Below the pieces are notes generated by a model that was given only the letters and a program-made list of their open reading frames with translations, made no database searches and was not told the origin of the DNA. From contig JAKJHU010000082.1 of assembly GCA_022316685.1 (NCBI GenBank), forward strand, positions 2,914,001 through 2,978,000: a stretch of 64,000 nt of DNA. Reading direction: 5' to 3'. The DNA is from Progne subis subis (lineage: Eukaryota > Chordata > Aves > Passeriformes > Hirundinidae). Shown piece by piece: positions 35,725 to 46,062 of this stretch. The stretch's first letter is position 1, and every line of letters begins with the position of its first letter. Both the position numbers and the translations under genes were made by a program.

Positions 35725-36167
35725 TGTTGTGGTCAAAGAAAGCCTGGAGCTAAGGCCATGGGCAAAATTCCCCTGGTCAGGGTGAGAGAAATCACACCTG
35801 CAAGGCCTCATGGGAGCTCCCTATGTAGATTAGACCAGAAAGTTCTCTGTTCCCCTTGTTACCATTGGTTACTTTTTGCTGCAATAATTTGCACATTCCT
35901 AATCCTCTTTCCCAATTGGTTCCCTGCCCTCAGACCCCACCCTTATCCCACCCCACAGAAGTTACTGTAACCCCCTGGCCCTCACCCTTTTGGTGCACAC
36001 CATAGTGAGCTTGGATTGCAGTTTGTTGTTTTGCTTCTTATTAAAGTGCTCTTTTTCAGGTCACCAGATTGTGCCCATCTCTCATTTATTTTCCCACCTA
36101 AAGGGACTTTTGCCCCCAAAATCCTGTGGTGACACCCGGCCTTCCTGTCTGGGCCTGGGCTGTCACA
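35725..36167 (+). mobile_element. Solo LTR, family F, intact TSD
   Basis: It starts TGTTGTGGTCAAAG and ends GGGCTGTCACA, bracketed by the 5-bp direct repeat ACTCA (35720-35724 and 36168-36172). A polyadenylation-type ATTAAAG lies near 36041, followed by a G+C-richer 3' part as in U5. It contains repeated ATTGGTT-type (CCAAT-box-like) motifs near 35865 and 35915. It is the only copy of its family in the window and has no internal sequence. Confidence 0.85.
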
Positions 36168-36172
36168 ACTCA

Positions 36173-37175
36173 AAAAACCCATTTCTGCTGGATCCTATCT
36201 GACTTTAGCTTCCAACCATTACTTTTGCTCTGCTCTTTACAAGATCAGAGGTCTCATCAGCTCGTGGTTTTCTCCTGTTGCTTCACCACACAGTGTAATA
36301 AAATCTTACTCTTCTCCCTCTGTCATTTCATTTAATCACATTCCAGTCTCAGGTACCAATGAGTCTTTTCTTAATCCACTGGCACCTTTATATGGGTACA
36401 ACTACATCCACACAGGAGATGGCCCTGGGAAAATTACCACATGAAAGGTCAGCCTCTTCCCCTCCCTGCTGATCCATGCTAGTCCAAAACTGGAAATAAA
36501 ATTATTCCACACATAACTCAAATGTGGACTTCCCTCTGACTTTCACTTGAAATTGTAAAGCATTCAGGTATTTTGTTCTTGTTTTGTCTAGAAAAAAAAG
36601 GACAGGGTGTCTCTTCATCCAGATGAGCATTCACTTCATAGATTTACCTGAGTTCAAAATGAGATTTAAAATAGCTCTCAGCTGTATAACCTATATAAAA
36701 TTCTCCCATCTTATGCTCAAGGAAGGGAAATATCCTGCTAGAGCAGTTTTACAATTTTATTCAAAGGACTCTAAAATACATTTTTCAGCTTTCCAGAAGT
36801 ACTTTTTACTGCTGCTGTGGCTGCTGCTTTCCAAGACTCAATGCAATTACTTGTTAATAAAAACATGGTTTAATAGGCTGGCAGAAAAATTGATACCACT
36901 TCCATTCTCTGCCTTAAAACAAATGAAACGTAGGAAGGAATTGAGCTGTCTCATTTCTGGAATGGGAAGCAGATATTTTTTAAAGCTCAGATCATTACCA
37001 AGTGTAATATTCGTATAACAAGTTTAACTGACCTTGTGCTATTACTTCTCTGGAGCTAACTTTGTGAGAAATGTATTACAAAACCTAAAAAGAGGAATAC
37101 TGTTTCAAAATCTCATGCCCTGCTCACCAACCAAAGTGAAAAATATCTCCAGTTGGTCATTATGGAAGCGGTTTG
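36173..37175. other. No gene recognised
   Basis: Unique-looking sequence. The largest open frame, 144 codons at 36584-37018, has no recognisable domain and no in-frame splice context. It is most likely fortuitous. Confidence 0.45.
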
Positions 37176-37589
37176 TGTGGCAAGAGTAAGGAACAGAGGC
37201 TAGACAAGAGAATAAAGTGAGTGTTTATTAAAGGCCTTCAACAGATAACACCTTGGGCAGTCAGAGCCCCCCAGAGGCTACAGCCAAGTGGATGACAGGC
37301 ACAAGTTTTTCATACAACTTATAAGTTTGGTCCATTTACATATCAGGGGTTAACGCTCCAATTACTGTTTCAGGTAATAAAGTAATTTACTCTAATTTGC
37401 CTCCCCAATTCAGTGTTGTTACATTTTTCAGGACCTGAGACGATGAGTAGTCCTTGAGTTACAGGCCTAGAGAAGAACTGTTTTGTTTTAATAAAACAGA
37501 ACAGTAGCTGACAGGCTATGGAGTTTCAGAGTTCTATACTAAAGCAGTACAGGATCTGAAAAACAGAAAAGTTAAATCCCAAGGCATCA
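37176..37589 (-). mobile_element. Solo LTR, family A, diverged copy
   Basis: The right end CCAAGGCATCA and the central features match family A on the minus strand: CTTATAAGTTTGGTCCATTTACATAT, an AATAAA equivalent in TTTATTAAAGGCC, and GGCCTAGAGAAGAA. It is the most diverged copy. The left end (TGTGGCAAGAG) is a poor version of the expected terminus and no 4-bp duplication is evident. This suggests an older insertion than its relatives. Confidence 0.8.
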
Positions 37590-37996
37590 CAGGCACTGCA
37601 GGCCCTGAAGAAACTGCACTCTCCCTGTCCCACAGCAGGGATGCTAAGGCTGTGCTCCAGCTTTGTGCACATCCTCTTACTTGTACTTCATGGGATCGAG
37701 CAGCCTGCAAATCAACGAAAAGTCACCTGTCCCCTGTGGCTGTGAGGGGACAGAGCCAGGGAAGCAGAGCTGGGCACTCTTCTTTTCCTCCCTTTTCAGT
37801 TCCCAGTACATCAGGCCTAATGACCTTAAACAATACCCAGTCCAGGCTGACCAGAATCTGTTCAGTGCAGCCACTCAACTGCAATTATTCTTTATGTCAC
37901 CAAACTGAGAAAAAGCTGCTTACATTGATGTGGCACCTGTCCTTCCCTTGGAATAGGGAGAGCTGAGTTCAGTTTCTGCTTCAGGGAAAAGGAGGA
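37590..37996. other. No gene recognised
   Basis: Unique-looking gap between two LTRs. Overlapping frames of 81 and 104 codons have no domain. Confidence 0.5.
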
Positions 37997-38001
37997 CATG
38001 T

Positions 38002-38753
38002 TGTCTTGGTTTGGAAAGACAGGTGTCTGCCAGGGGAAGCCAGAGCTTCCCTTGGAATGGAGAAAGTAAACCCCCTCCCTCTGAATTATTGTAATTTTGA
38101 AATTAAGGGGCTCTCAGGCAAAGATATGAGAATAGGAATAACAGTTCTTTACCATGAAAATTAAAATAAAAATGTAGTAGTCCAAAAAGCAACCAAACAA
38201 ACAATAAAAATAAAATACTGACAGAGTCAGAATACAACCTGACACCCTGTTGGTCAGGGTGTTGGTAGCAGTCCAATCAAGTCCTCCTGCAGTGACAGAT
38301 GTGGTTCTGTTGGAGCAATGATCCTGTAGAAGGGTGTAGTTTTCCTCTGAAGGTCCAGTGGTGGTGAGATGGGTCTGGTGTGCCTCTGGCAATCCAGTGC
38401 ACACAGGCTGTGCTGGTGTTCTGAATGTCAGGTTTTATCCAGGTAGGAATGCTTGGCTCCTCCCCTGGGTGGAGCATCTCCCCATGGATGATGTAATTGT
38501 CTCAGCCATGCAGTGAGCCTCGATGGCCCATGAACAGCAGATATCCCCTGCAGGGAGGATGGGTCCTGGAAGAGATAAAGAACACTGCCCCAGCTGGTTT
38601 AACAGCTGGACCATTAACAGAAGACCCTCCTCTGCCCTGGAATTATGAGGGATGGGTCATGGAACAGATAAAGGAAACACCTCCCTAAGCAGTTTCAACA
38701 GATGGCAATAGAATATGCACTGCTGGTTACATTTTGCATTGCAACCCAAGACA
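38002..38753 (-). mobile_element. Solo LTR, family C (ERVL-like), intact TSD
   Basis: It starts TGTCTTGGTTTGG and ends GCAACCCAAGACA, flanked by the perfect 5-bp duplication CATGT (37997-38001 and 38754-38758). It is longer than its sister at 21671. A segment of about 95 bp is present twice in tandem (GATGGGTCCTGG...CAGCTGG then GATGGGTCATGG...CAGATGG, about 38558-38710), while the sister has one unit. The AT-rich middle near 38155-38220 is a site of different simple-repeat growth in each copy. It is a solo LTR; strand is inferred. Confidence 0.93.
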
Positions 38754-39219
38754 CATGTGTACCAGGAAGTTCCCCAGACTGCTCCAGATGTGTGTCTTGC
38801 AGGGGGCACAGATAATGCTCTCCTCAGTTACAGTAGCACTGACACAGAGAAGGAAAGAGAATGAATTTCCTAGCCTAGTGCTCGAGGGCAGTGCTGTGGG
38901 ATAGGGCCACTGCATTTCCACTCCATTTTAACATTTGAATTCTTCTACTGAGTGCAACAGTCTCTACAAGTGACTGAAAACGTAACCAGGTCAGAATACC
39001 TTATGGTTTGGTCTCTGTTTTATGTGAAATAACTGTTCAGGTTCAGAAGGGAGCTGACCTTGGATATCCTGCTGAAGGAAGTGCCTGGATGGGAAACATC
39101 ATTTCTGTGTCTGACCACCCCACCTGGACAACAACCTATTCCAACGACCTGTATCTCCTTGCAAGAGATGTGGGGAAGGGCTCTGGCATCCCAGGGGCTT
39201 GGGAAAAGTGAGCTGATGG

Positions 39220-39445
39220 AATAATAATAATAACAACAACAATAATAAATAATATCATAATATAATAATAATATATTCTATAACAATATAAAATTATATA
39301 TAATTTATAATAATCTATATGTCTTTATATTATATATAATGATATAATTTATAAAGTATACTTATATAAAATATACTTTAATATAATTATATTAAATAAT
39401 TAGAAAACATTATAATATAATCATCATAATATTATAATATAGAAT
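39220..39445. repeat. AT-rich island, TAA/TATA-rich
   Basis: About 225 bp of almost pure A+T, starting as (AATAATAAC)-type repeats and continuing as imperfect TATAAT/ATATAA words. Such sequence unwinds easily and is prone to length change. Comparable islands can act as matrix-attachment sites, but nothing here proves it. Confidence 0.9.
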
Positions 39446-40080
39446 AGGTGTGAATAAACCTCCTGTAGCCTTGCAAAGGCACAGCTCATCTTGCTGCCAG
39501 GAAATCCAAGGAGGCTGGGAAGGAGAAGGGCAAACACAAGGGAAGAAGGACCTGTGCCAAAGGACAACATGGACAGAGAACAAATAAGAGTGAATAAACC
39601 ATAGACTTTTCTTTGAACCACCTCCTTTGACATCACAGAGGGAAGAGAATGTGGTGACAGCTTTGCCGTTAGGGATCCACTCAGTGTTAAGGTGAGGCCA
39701 GAAAAGTTTCTAGATGGGGTTGGAGGGGATGGATGGCAGTAGGAGAGGGTTGGACACAGTGACCAGAAGGAGTTCTGTAGATGCCCATTTCTGGGTCACA
39801 GCAGCACCACTTGAGAGGTGCAAGCTCTGGGATGGGAGCTGGCTTGTTTGCTGGCTGACATTAGATTTGGACCTGGATTTGATGAAAATCTTTGGATTTA
39901 ATACCTGCAGTAAAAAGCCTATGCCCAGATTTTTAAAACAAATGAATTCATTTGAAATTTTGATCCCTTTTCAAGGCCTATATGGATCTGTATAAAAAAG
40001 AAATTATCATCCTTATGTTTGCTTTTCATCTATTTCCCTAAAAACAGAGGCAGAAATAATTCTTTTTCCCGTCTTCACAG

Positions 40081-40202
40081 AGCTGTCAACCCTGTGGGAT
40101 GATGACTACTTCCTGTTCAATCTATACAGTGGCACTCTGACCTTCATTGTTATCTCAGTTATCTCTCACTGTTATTTCAGAATAAAACATAAATATACAC
40201 AG
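40081..40202 (+). other. Weak candidate exon with splice borders
   Basis: A pyrimidine-rich TTCTTTTTCCCGTCTTCACAG ends at 40080, and ACACAG|GTATTT follows 40202. The 122 bp between are open in one frame for 40 codons. The predicted peptide contains an acidic WDDD cluster, then a hydrophobic run (LTFIVISVISHCYF), then a basic KHK group, like an internal transmembrane segment. I do not recognise a family. An open frame this short is expected by chance in a sizeable minority of such intervals. Confidence 0.15.
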
Positions 40203-40555
40203 GTATTTAAATATATATACCCTAATAACTATTTCCTTTCTACAGGTACTCCTCTCATAGGGACAAAGTAATTCCACAACAATTAAAATGGAAATTCAGA
40301 TAAATTGCCATAGAGGAAATGAGAAGGGTTTTCTTCAGCAGAGGATACACAGAGAGTCCCCTCATTCATGTGCAGTGGAAGACTTGCAGAAATGCCAACA
40401 CATGGCCCTGCAGCTCATCCTCCTACCACATCACCCTTCAGTTAATCTTAGGAAGTGCTTTTATGAATGACAGTCAAGAGAATTCTGGACACTGAAGGTA
40501 AAATGTTTTGTCTCATCAATATTTATTTTTTCCTCCCAGTGAGCTCTGCCAGGTT

Positions 40556-40558
<3 letters not shown>

Positions 40559-40614
<56 letters not shown>
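40559..40614. repeat. 56-base T homopolymer
   Basis: An uninterrupted T run, the longest homopolymer in the window. It could be the tail of a minus-strand retroposition, but no body is visible to its right. Its exact length may be an assembly estimate. Confidence 0.95.
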
Positions 40615-40619
<5 letters not shown>

Positions 40620-41302
40620 ACCTTGTAAGACCTCAATTATGAATCTGCAGAACTTGAATTAGGAATTGGAAAAAACTCTTAATATTAAGCATTTCCAGGA
40701 AATAATTTATAAAACCCTGCAATGCTCCCCATGGATGGTTCAGAAGAGAAGTAATCAACCAACTGGGTAAATGTCAAGAGGAAGATTAGCCTTTACTTCT
40801 GATGAACACAATTCAGCAGCCACATCAAAAGGTGCCTTTGCATGTGGAACTAAAAGGACTATTTCCTGTTTTAACAAAGGCTTTGACTTTCCTGTAGCTG
40901 CAAGTTTATCTCATTCGCAAAACCAAACACACCTTGATGTAAAAAAAGTTGTAACACCTTTGAAAAACATTGAACCCTGAAGTTGATAGAAGTTGATAGA
41001 AGTTGATAGAAGAGTGTTTTGGCTGAGCATTTCAGATAAACAATGGCAGAAAGGGGATTTTTACTTTGATTTTTGTTTGGATTACAAGATCAGCCCACCA
41101 ACTTTGAAAAGCCATCCAGAAGGAGCCTGGCTCTGAATGTCACTTGCCTTGGTGTGGATATTTCTCACTGCTCAGGAATGTGAAGGGCAAAAGCAAAGCT
41201 TGGTTACCTTGGATGTTCCACACAAGTACAAACCATAAGTAAACACAGAGAGAATGATATATTTCTTGCCACAAGTAGCGCATGCTAATAATCTGGGCAC
41301 TG

Positions 41303-41747
41303 TGATGCCTTAGGATTTAAACTTTTATATTTTTCATGTATTTGTAATCCAGCAATTCTTTAGTGCATAACTCTAAACTCCACACACAGTGTGAGCTGCT
41401 GCTTCCTCATTTTGGTCAGACACAACAATTCCTCTCCAGGCCTGGCAATCAAGGACCCTCACTGCCTCAGGCCTGAGAGATGGGAACAAAAGTGAGTTTG
41501 GGGAGTAAACTTGGGGTAAATGACTTCATTACCTGAAGCTGTAATTGGAGCATTAACCCCAATATGCAAATGGACCAAATTTATAAAAGTGTGAATATCC
41601 ATGACCTGTTGTCCATTTTTGGATGCAGCCCCTGGGTGGGCTTGGTGTGCCCTGAAATGTACCTGAGGGCCTTTCAATGAATACAACTGCTTTTTATTCC
41701 CTTGATTTTGTCTGGTCTCTGTTTTTAGGTAGCCCAAAAAGGCATCA
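41303..41747 (+). mobile_element. Solo LTR, family A, complete
   Basis: It starts TGATGCCTTAGG and ends AAAAAGGCATCA, a 9-bp terminal inverted repeat (TGATGCCTT/AAGGCATCA). A TATA box, TTATAAAAG, lies near 41581, and CAATGAATAC stands in for the polyadenylation signal near 41676. It is very similar to the copy at 48641 and to the two halves at 21472-22612. The flanks (ACTG and CTAC) are not a clean 4-bp duplication. It is a solo LTR. Confidence 0.9.
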
Positions 41748-41868
41748 CTACCCTGACATGCACTGACATGTGCGCTGTCGAAAACAAACAAATCTCTTTT
41801 CTGGGCTGAAACGCTTGATTTACCATTCTTTGAGATACGGATTTTTTGCACAGAGCAATGTTAGGGGC

Positions 41869-42503
41869 TCCTTTGCTGGAGCTTAAATTCCCCACATTCA
41901 GGTGGTTTCAGAGTCCTGGCCCTCTGCAAAGCTCTGAGCCAAACGCAGGAAAAGACGGAGTCTTCAAGGTTGCATGCTTCGTGTTTATTAGTTCTTATCT
42001 TACAATTTTCTCAGTGTCCAAAAGATGTTTGCTGTGGCTCGGACATCTGGTGACTCCCCCCGTCCCAGGGTTGTCCTTATCTTTTATACTAATTGCTACA
42101 TATTCGATATTTACTATTTATTACCAATGTCTATCACTATTACTAAAAAGGTCATCTTTACTTTGACCCAAACCTCACAAACTACTTTGTGCCAACGTCA
42201 TTGCAGAAATGGAGTGAAGAAAGGAGGATGAAGAAGAAGGAGACAACGCCCCAAATTCTCTATCTTGTCCCCATTCTCTTCAATGCTAAAATTCCGAACT
42301 CACTGTTTTCTCACCCTGTGATATACTAAACTACAATCTTTCACACTCTTGTGGCCTGCAATCCTTCCTGCAGTGCAAGAAGCCTCTCCCATGGACTGAG
42401 ATCAAATCCAGTGTCTCTCTGAGTTCTGGGCTGGGGTCCCAGACCCCCCTGTCCAGCTCTCTGACCCTCCAGGGCAGCCAAAGGAATGCCCTGGACTCCA
42501 ACA
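41869..42503 (-). mobile_element. Solo LTR, family E (ERVK-like), intact TSD
   Basis: On the minus strand it runs from TGTTGGAGTCCAGGGCATTC to the 3' end ...CCCCTAACA. It is flanked by the perfect 6-bp duplication GAGCAA (41863-41868 and 42504-42509). It aligns end to end with the copy at 50132. Both carry the ATATCACAGGGTG motif also found in family D. It lies 121 bp from a family A LTR but is not inserted in it. It is a solo LTR. Confidence 0.94.
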
Positions 42504-42509
42504 GAGCAA

Positions 42510-45500
42510 GATTTTAAAAATATTAGAGAATTTCTTGAGAAAATATGAATCTATGTGAGCATAATTACACAATCTTACCGGGTGTCAGTGGGCTGATCTG
42601 CAAAGGTGAGCAGCAGCAGAAGAGCAGGGCAGTGCCCTGCCCAGCCTGGCACAGCCCTGGGGTGCCCAGGCAAGGAGGGCAGAGCGGGCTGGGTGCTGCT
42701 GACCGGGGTCAGCCAGGACTCCCACGAGCAGCAGACAAGTCCAGAGTGATGAGGGAGGTCCAAAATCACCTACAGCATGCCAGGGCTGATGGTGCAGAGC
42801 AGAAGCCACACCCAGGGCAGAAGAGGATGTAGAGCCTGGTGGCATAGGCAGTGTGTGTCTGCAATGTGACTTCAGGTGTCTTCTCAAATGGTGAGTGTGC
42901 TAGGAAATAAGGTTTCCTTACTCCAACATTCTGGTGGCATCCATGGTGGAAATTAACTCAGCTGTAGCAGAAGGGATTGAGTGATCTGGGGAAAAAAAAC
43001 CCCTGACAATTGTGTAAGATTAAAATAATTTTGCTTCTTTTTTAAAAATAAAAATATTTTTAAATGCCAGTAAATTAATATTACAACATTTTTTTTTTTT
43101 CCCCAGGTACCATGACACAGTGTTTCTGGCATTTACAGGAAGCAGAGACACAAGAAACAAGTTTGTCCCTGTTCATGTGTAAAATCAAAGGAGAGGAAGA
43201 ATGCAATTATGAGATTTATAAACTACTTGATAGATATTTCCATGGTAAACTCTTGAAAATCTTTTGCAGCACAGATATTTCAATGTAATCAAATAGTCCT
43301 GAGCTCTTTATTTGCCCTATAAACAGTGAGACAGTAATTTCACAATCTGTCAGATGGAGAAGCAAACAAACCCAAACTGCAATACAGAAATTGACTGTGA
43401 ACATCACTCATTCTTGGCCTCTTTATTCTGTCCTCAAGTGACCCAACCCTGTCAGGCATTAATATGTGATCACTTATTGCCAAGATATTTTAAAGCAAAA
43501 CATAAGGAAATCTAGGCTCTCTTGTTTGTGGGATAGCAGAAACCCGTGCAGGATTCTTGGGAAGACTAAAACTGTGGAAGTTGAAGAGAACATGAACTGG
43601 GATCCACACACAGGACACTGACAGACATCTCTAGCTCCAGGGACAGGGCAGCCCATGCCAGAAATGAGCTTGGAAGCACACTCATGAGCATCTACAGCAC
43701 ATCTACTGACACCAATTTCTGCTTCATTTTTAAAGCATTTCGGAGGTCTTCCAGTCTCTGGTTTGATAAATGCCTCTCCCTCCAGATCCTCCACCAGTCT
43801 TGACCCCTGGGTGGGAAGATGGTTTCATTTGGCAAATTAAACATGGTGTGGGTTAAGACATCCTCAGTTTTCCCAAAAACTGATTAAACCTTTCTATTTA
43901 CAGCCATTAGTATTTTTGGAACTAGCAGTCTGAGCCCTGAAAAGTGAGGACTGCCTTCTCCTGGCATCAAGGCTCCCGTGAAAATCTTCATTCCTTGAGG
44001 TACCATTAGCTCACAAGATGGAGGCTTAGCAAAAAAGGGGGTTAATTTCCCAGAACTATTTTTGTTTTAAAGCAAATCTGTCAAACGTAGAACTAACCCC
44101 TGACAGATTCCGACTAGATTCACGAGGCAGGAAATTTAAATAGAGAATTTTTTCTTAAAAAAAACTTCCCTTGAGCAGAAGAGGTCATTGTCAGAAACCA
44201 TAACTAATGCAGCAGAATGGGAGAGCATCAGAGGCAGTGAATGGTGCTTGGCAGCTGTTTAATGGTGCTCCTCTGCTGCAGCACTAAAGGCTGGCCAGCG
44301 CTGATTTTGCTCCTGATGGATCACTCCCTCTGCTCAGCCCCCTTAGCCTGCGGCACAGCTAATTGGGATTCGCTCCCTGGCACCCAGAAAACGGGCTGAA
44401 AAGTTAAATATTGTAAAAATATTCAGCCTTAGCATGGAAGATCCTTTGAGGTGAAGTTCCTTCTTTGCTGTCCCTCTCTTTTCCCTTTCAAAATGACAGC
44501 CACTGAGAAACAGAAGGCTAAGTGTCCTTTGGGACACCTAAATCTAAACATGGTTAAATTAACTCTGAAATGAAGCATTTCTTTTCTGACTCTGCCTTTT
44601 AATTTATATCTTCATAACCCGTTCCTAATGTTTCTAGCCCAGGTGTTTTCTCGCCCCAAATCCAATGAGCAGGAGCTGATCTTTTATTCTCCATTTGCTG
44701 AGGGACCTGCAAGACATGTGAGTGTTTTTCTGCTCGAGGCTTGCTTTGTTAGAATAGTTTCCTCCCTGGCTTGTACATTTCTTGGATATTTTTTTAATTC
44801 ATCAGGAGGATGGATGAATGGCTGAGTTCTCTGCCCCTGCCCTGCTCCTGCCATCACGTCACAGACTCCCTTCCCAGCTTGCAACAAACAGGCTCCAGTC
44901 CCAGAGGGGAACAGATCTGTTTGGAAACAGTGGTAGGGGAGGGAATACGTGTTTTCCATCACTTTCATCCTCTACTGCAAATTTCAGAGCTGATAAATGG
45001 GCCAATACCTCACCAAGGTGAAGGAGCTTTCAGTCTGCCTGGGGTCTAGCAGTTTCTCAGTTGGTTTGGGGTTTCTCCGGGGTCTCAGGGAGTTTGGGGT
45101 TTCTCTGGGATCTGGCTGTTTCTCAGTGGCAGGAGCCTGTGCAGGTGCATCCACAGCAGGGGCATGTCCCATTTCTGCTGGACACTGTCATATCCCCGCC
45201 ACTGCTGGAGGCTGGAGGCTGCAAGGTTTTGGCTGTGTCAGTCACTTCCAGCTCTCTGTTTGAACTTCCCCATGGACATCCTGGGCCTCAAGCCCGCTAA
45301 TAATCAGTTTGGCACCTTCCTCTTGCCTCTGGATCTCTCCCTCTCCCCTTCACCTTTACCAGAAGTTGCCTTGCCAGCCTTCCTGCTCCAGGAAAGCTTC
45401 ACCCATCTCATCTCGTGATACTACCTTCCAAGGACTGGGCAGAGCTGCAGCAGGAGCCTGATCTGAGCAGACAAAGGGCTCTGACTGGCACAGGAGAGAA

Positions 45501-45530
45501 TGCCAAGCCAAGGGCCAGGGCTGCAGCCTC
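42510..45530. other. No gene recognised
   Basis: About 3 kb of unique-looking sequence. It has a GC-rich patch at 42600-42720 and, near 45060-45125, an imperfect tandem duplication of a GTTTGGGGTTTCTC-containing unit. Open frames of up to 106 codons have no domain. No LTR or LINE remnant was recognised. Confidence 0.45.
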
Positions 45531-45536
45531 CTCTGC

Positions 45537-46056
45537 TGTGGGGAATGCTAAAGGTAAGAAGATTTTCAGAAAGCTGTGAAAGCAGGCCCCAGAAGAACAG
45601 AAGAGCAGAAGAACTTCAAATTAGCTGCAGCTGCAAAGCTTGAAAGTAGGAAAAGTTACAGTAGTACAGCAAGCAAGGACATGAAACAATAGTTTTAGGT
45701 TTGGCTAGGATAGACCTTAAGACTGCAGAAAAATATGCCTAGCAAGATAGCAGAAAGTTTTAATCTTAATAAGAATAAGTTGTTAATATAAAGCATACAA
45801 GCAAGCATTGTTTGAAGCAGGTGTGCATGTGCTTTAGTGATTGGCTAGAACAATTGTCTGTAAGCTTTAGCAATATGCTATTGGCTGGAGAGTTTTTAAA
45901 ATGTCCTGTGACAAAGAGATCTTTGGCTGCTGCTGGCAGACATGAGCTGTTGGCATCTTTCAATTGTCTAAAACCCTGCACTGAGGCTGATGTGGCATTA
46001 AAGCTCGAGGAACGTCTCCCGACAGTCCTGTCCCATTTGTAAACAACACCAACACA
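45537..46056 (+). mobile_element. Solo LTR, family G (ERVK-like), intact TSD
   Basis: It starts TGTGGGGAATGC and ends ACACCAACACA, bracketed by the perfect 6-bp duplication CTCTGC (45531-45536 and 46057-46062). The U3-like part is A-rich. GTGATTGGCTAG and GCTATTGGCTGG (CCAAT-box complements) lie near 45838 and 45878. A polyadenylation-type ATTAAAG lies near 45998. It is the only member of its family in the window and has no coding sequence. An open frame of 124 codons on the minus strand overlaps it and is fortuitous. Confidence 0.88.
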
Positions 46057-46062
46057 CTCTGC

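Larger units (their letters stand above)
38759..41302. other. No gene recognised; AT island and T run
   Basis: It contains an AT-only island (39220-39445), a weak exon candidate (40081-40202), a 56-base T run (40559-40614) and three tandem copies of AGTTGATAGA (40980-41010). No transposon was recognised. Confidence 0.45.

Noticed and set aside
36584..37018. 144-codon plus-strand open frame
   Set aside because: It starts in AT-rich unique sequence, has no recognisable domain, and its composition matches the surrounding noncoding DNA.
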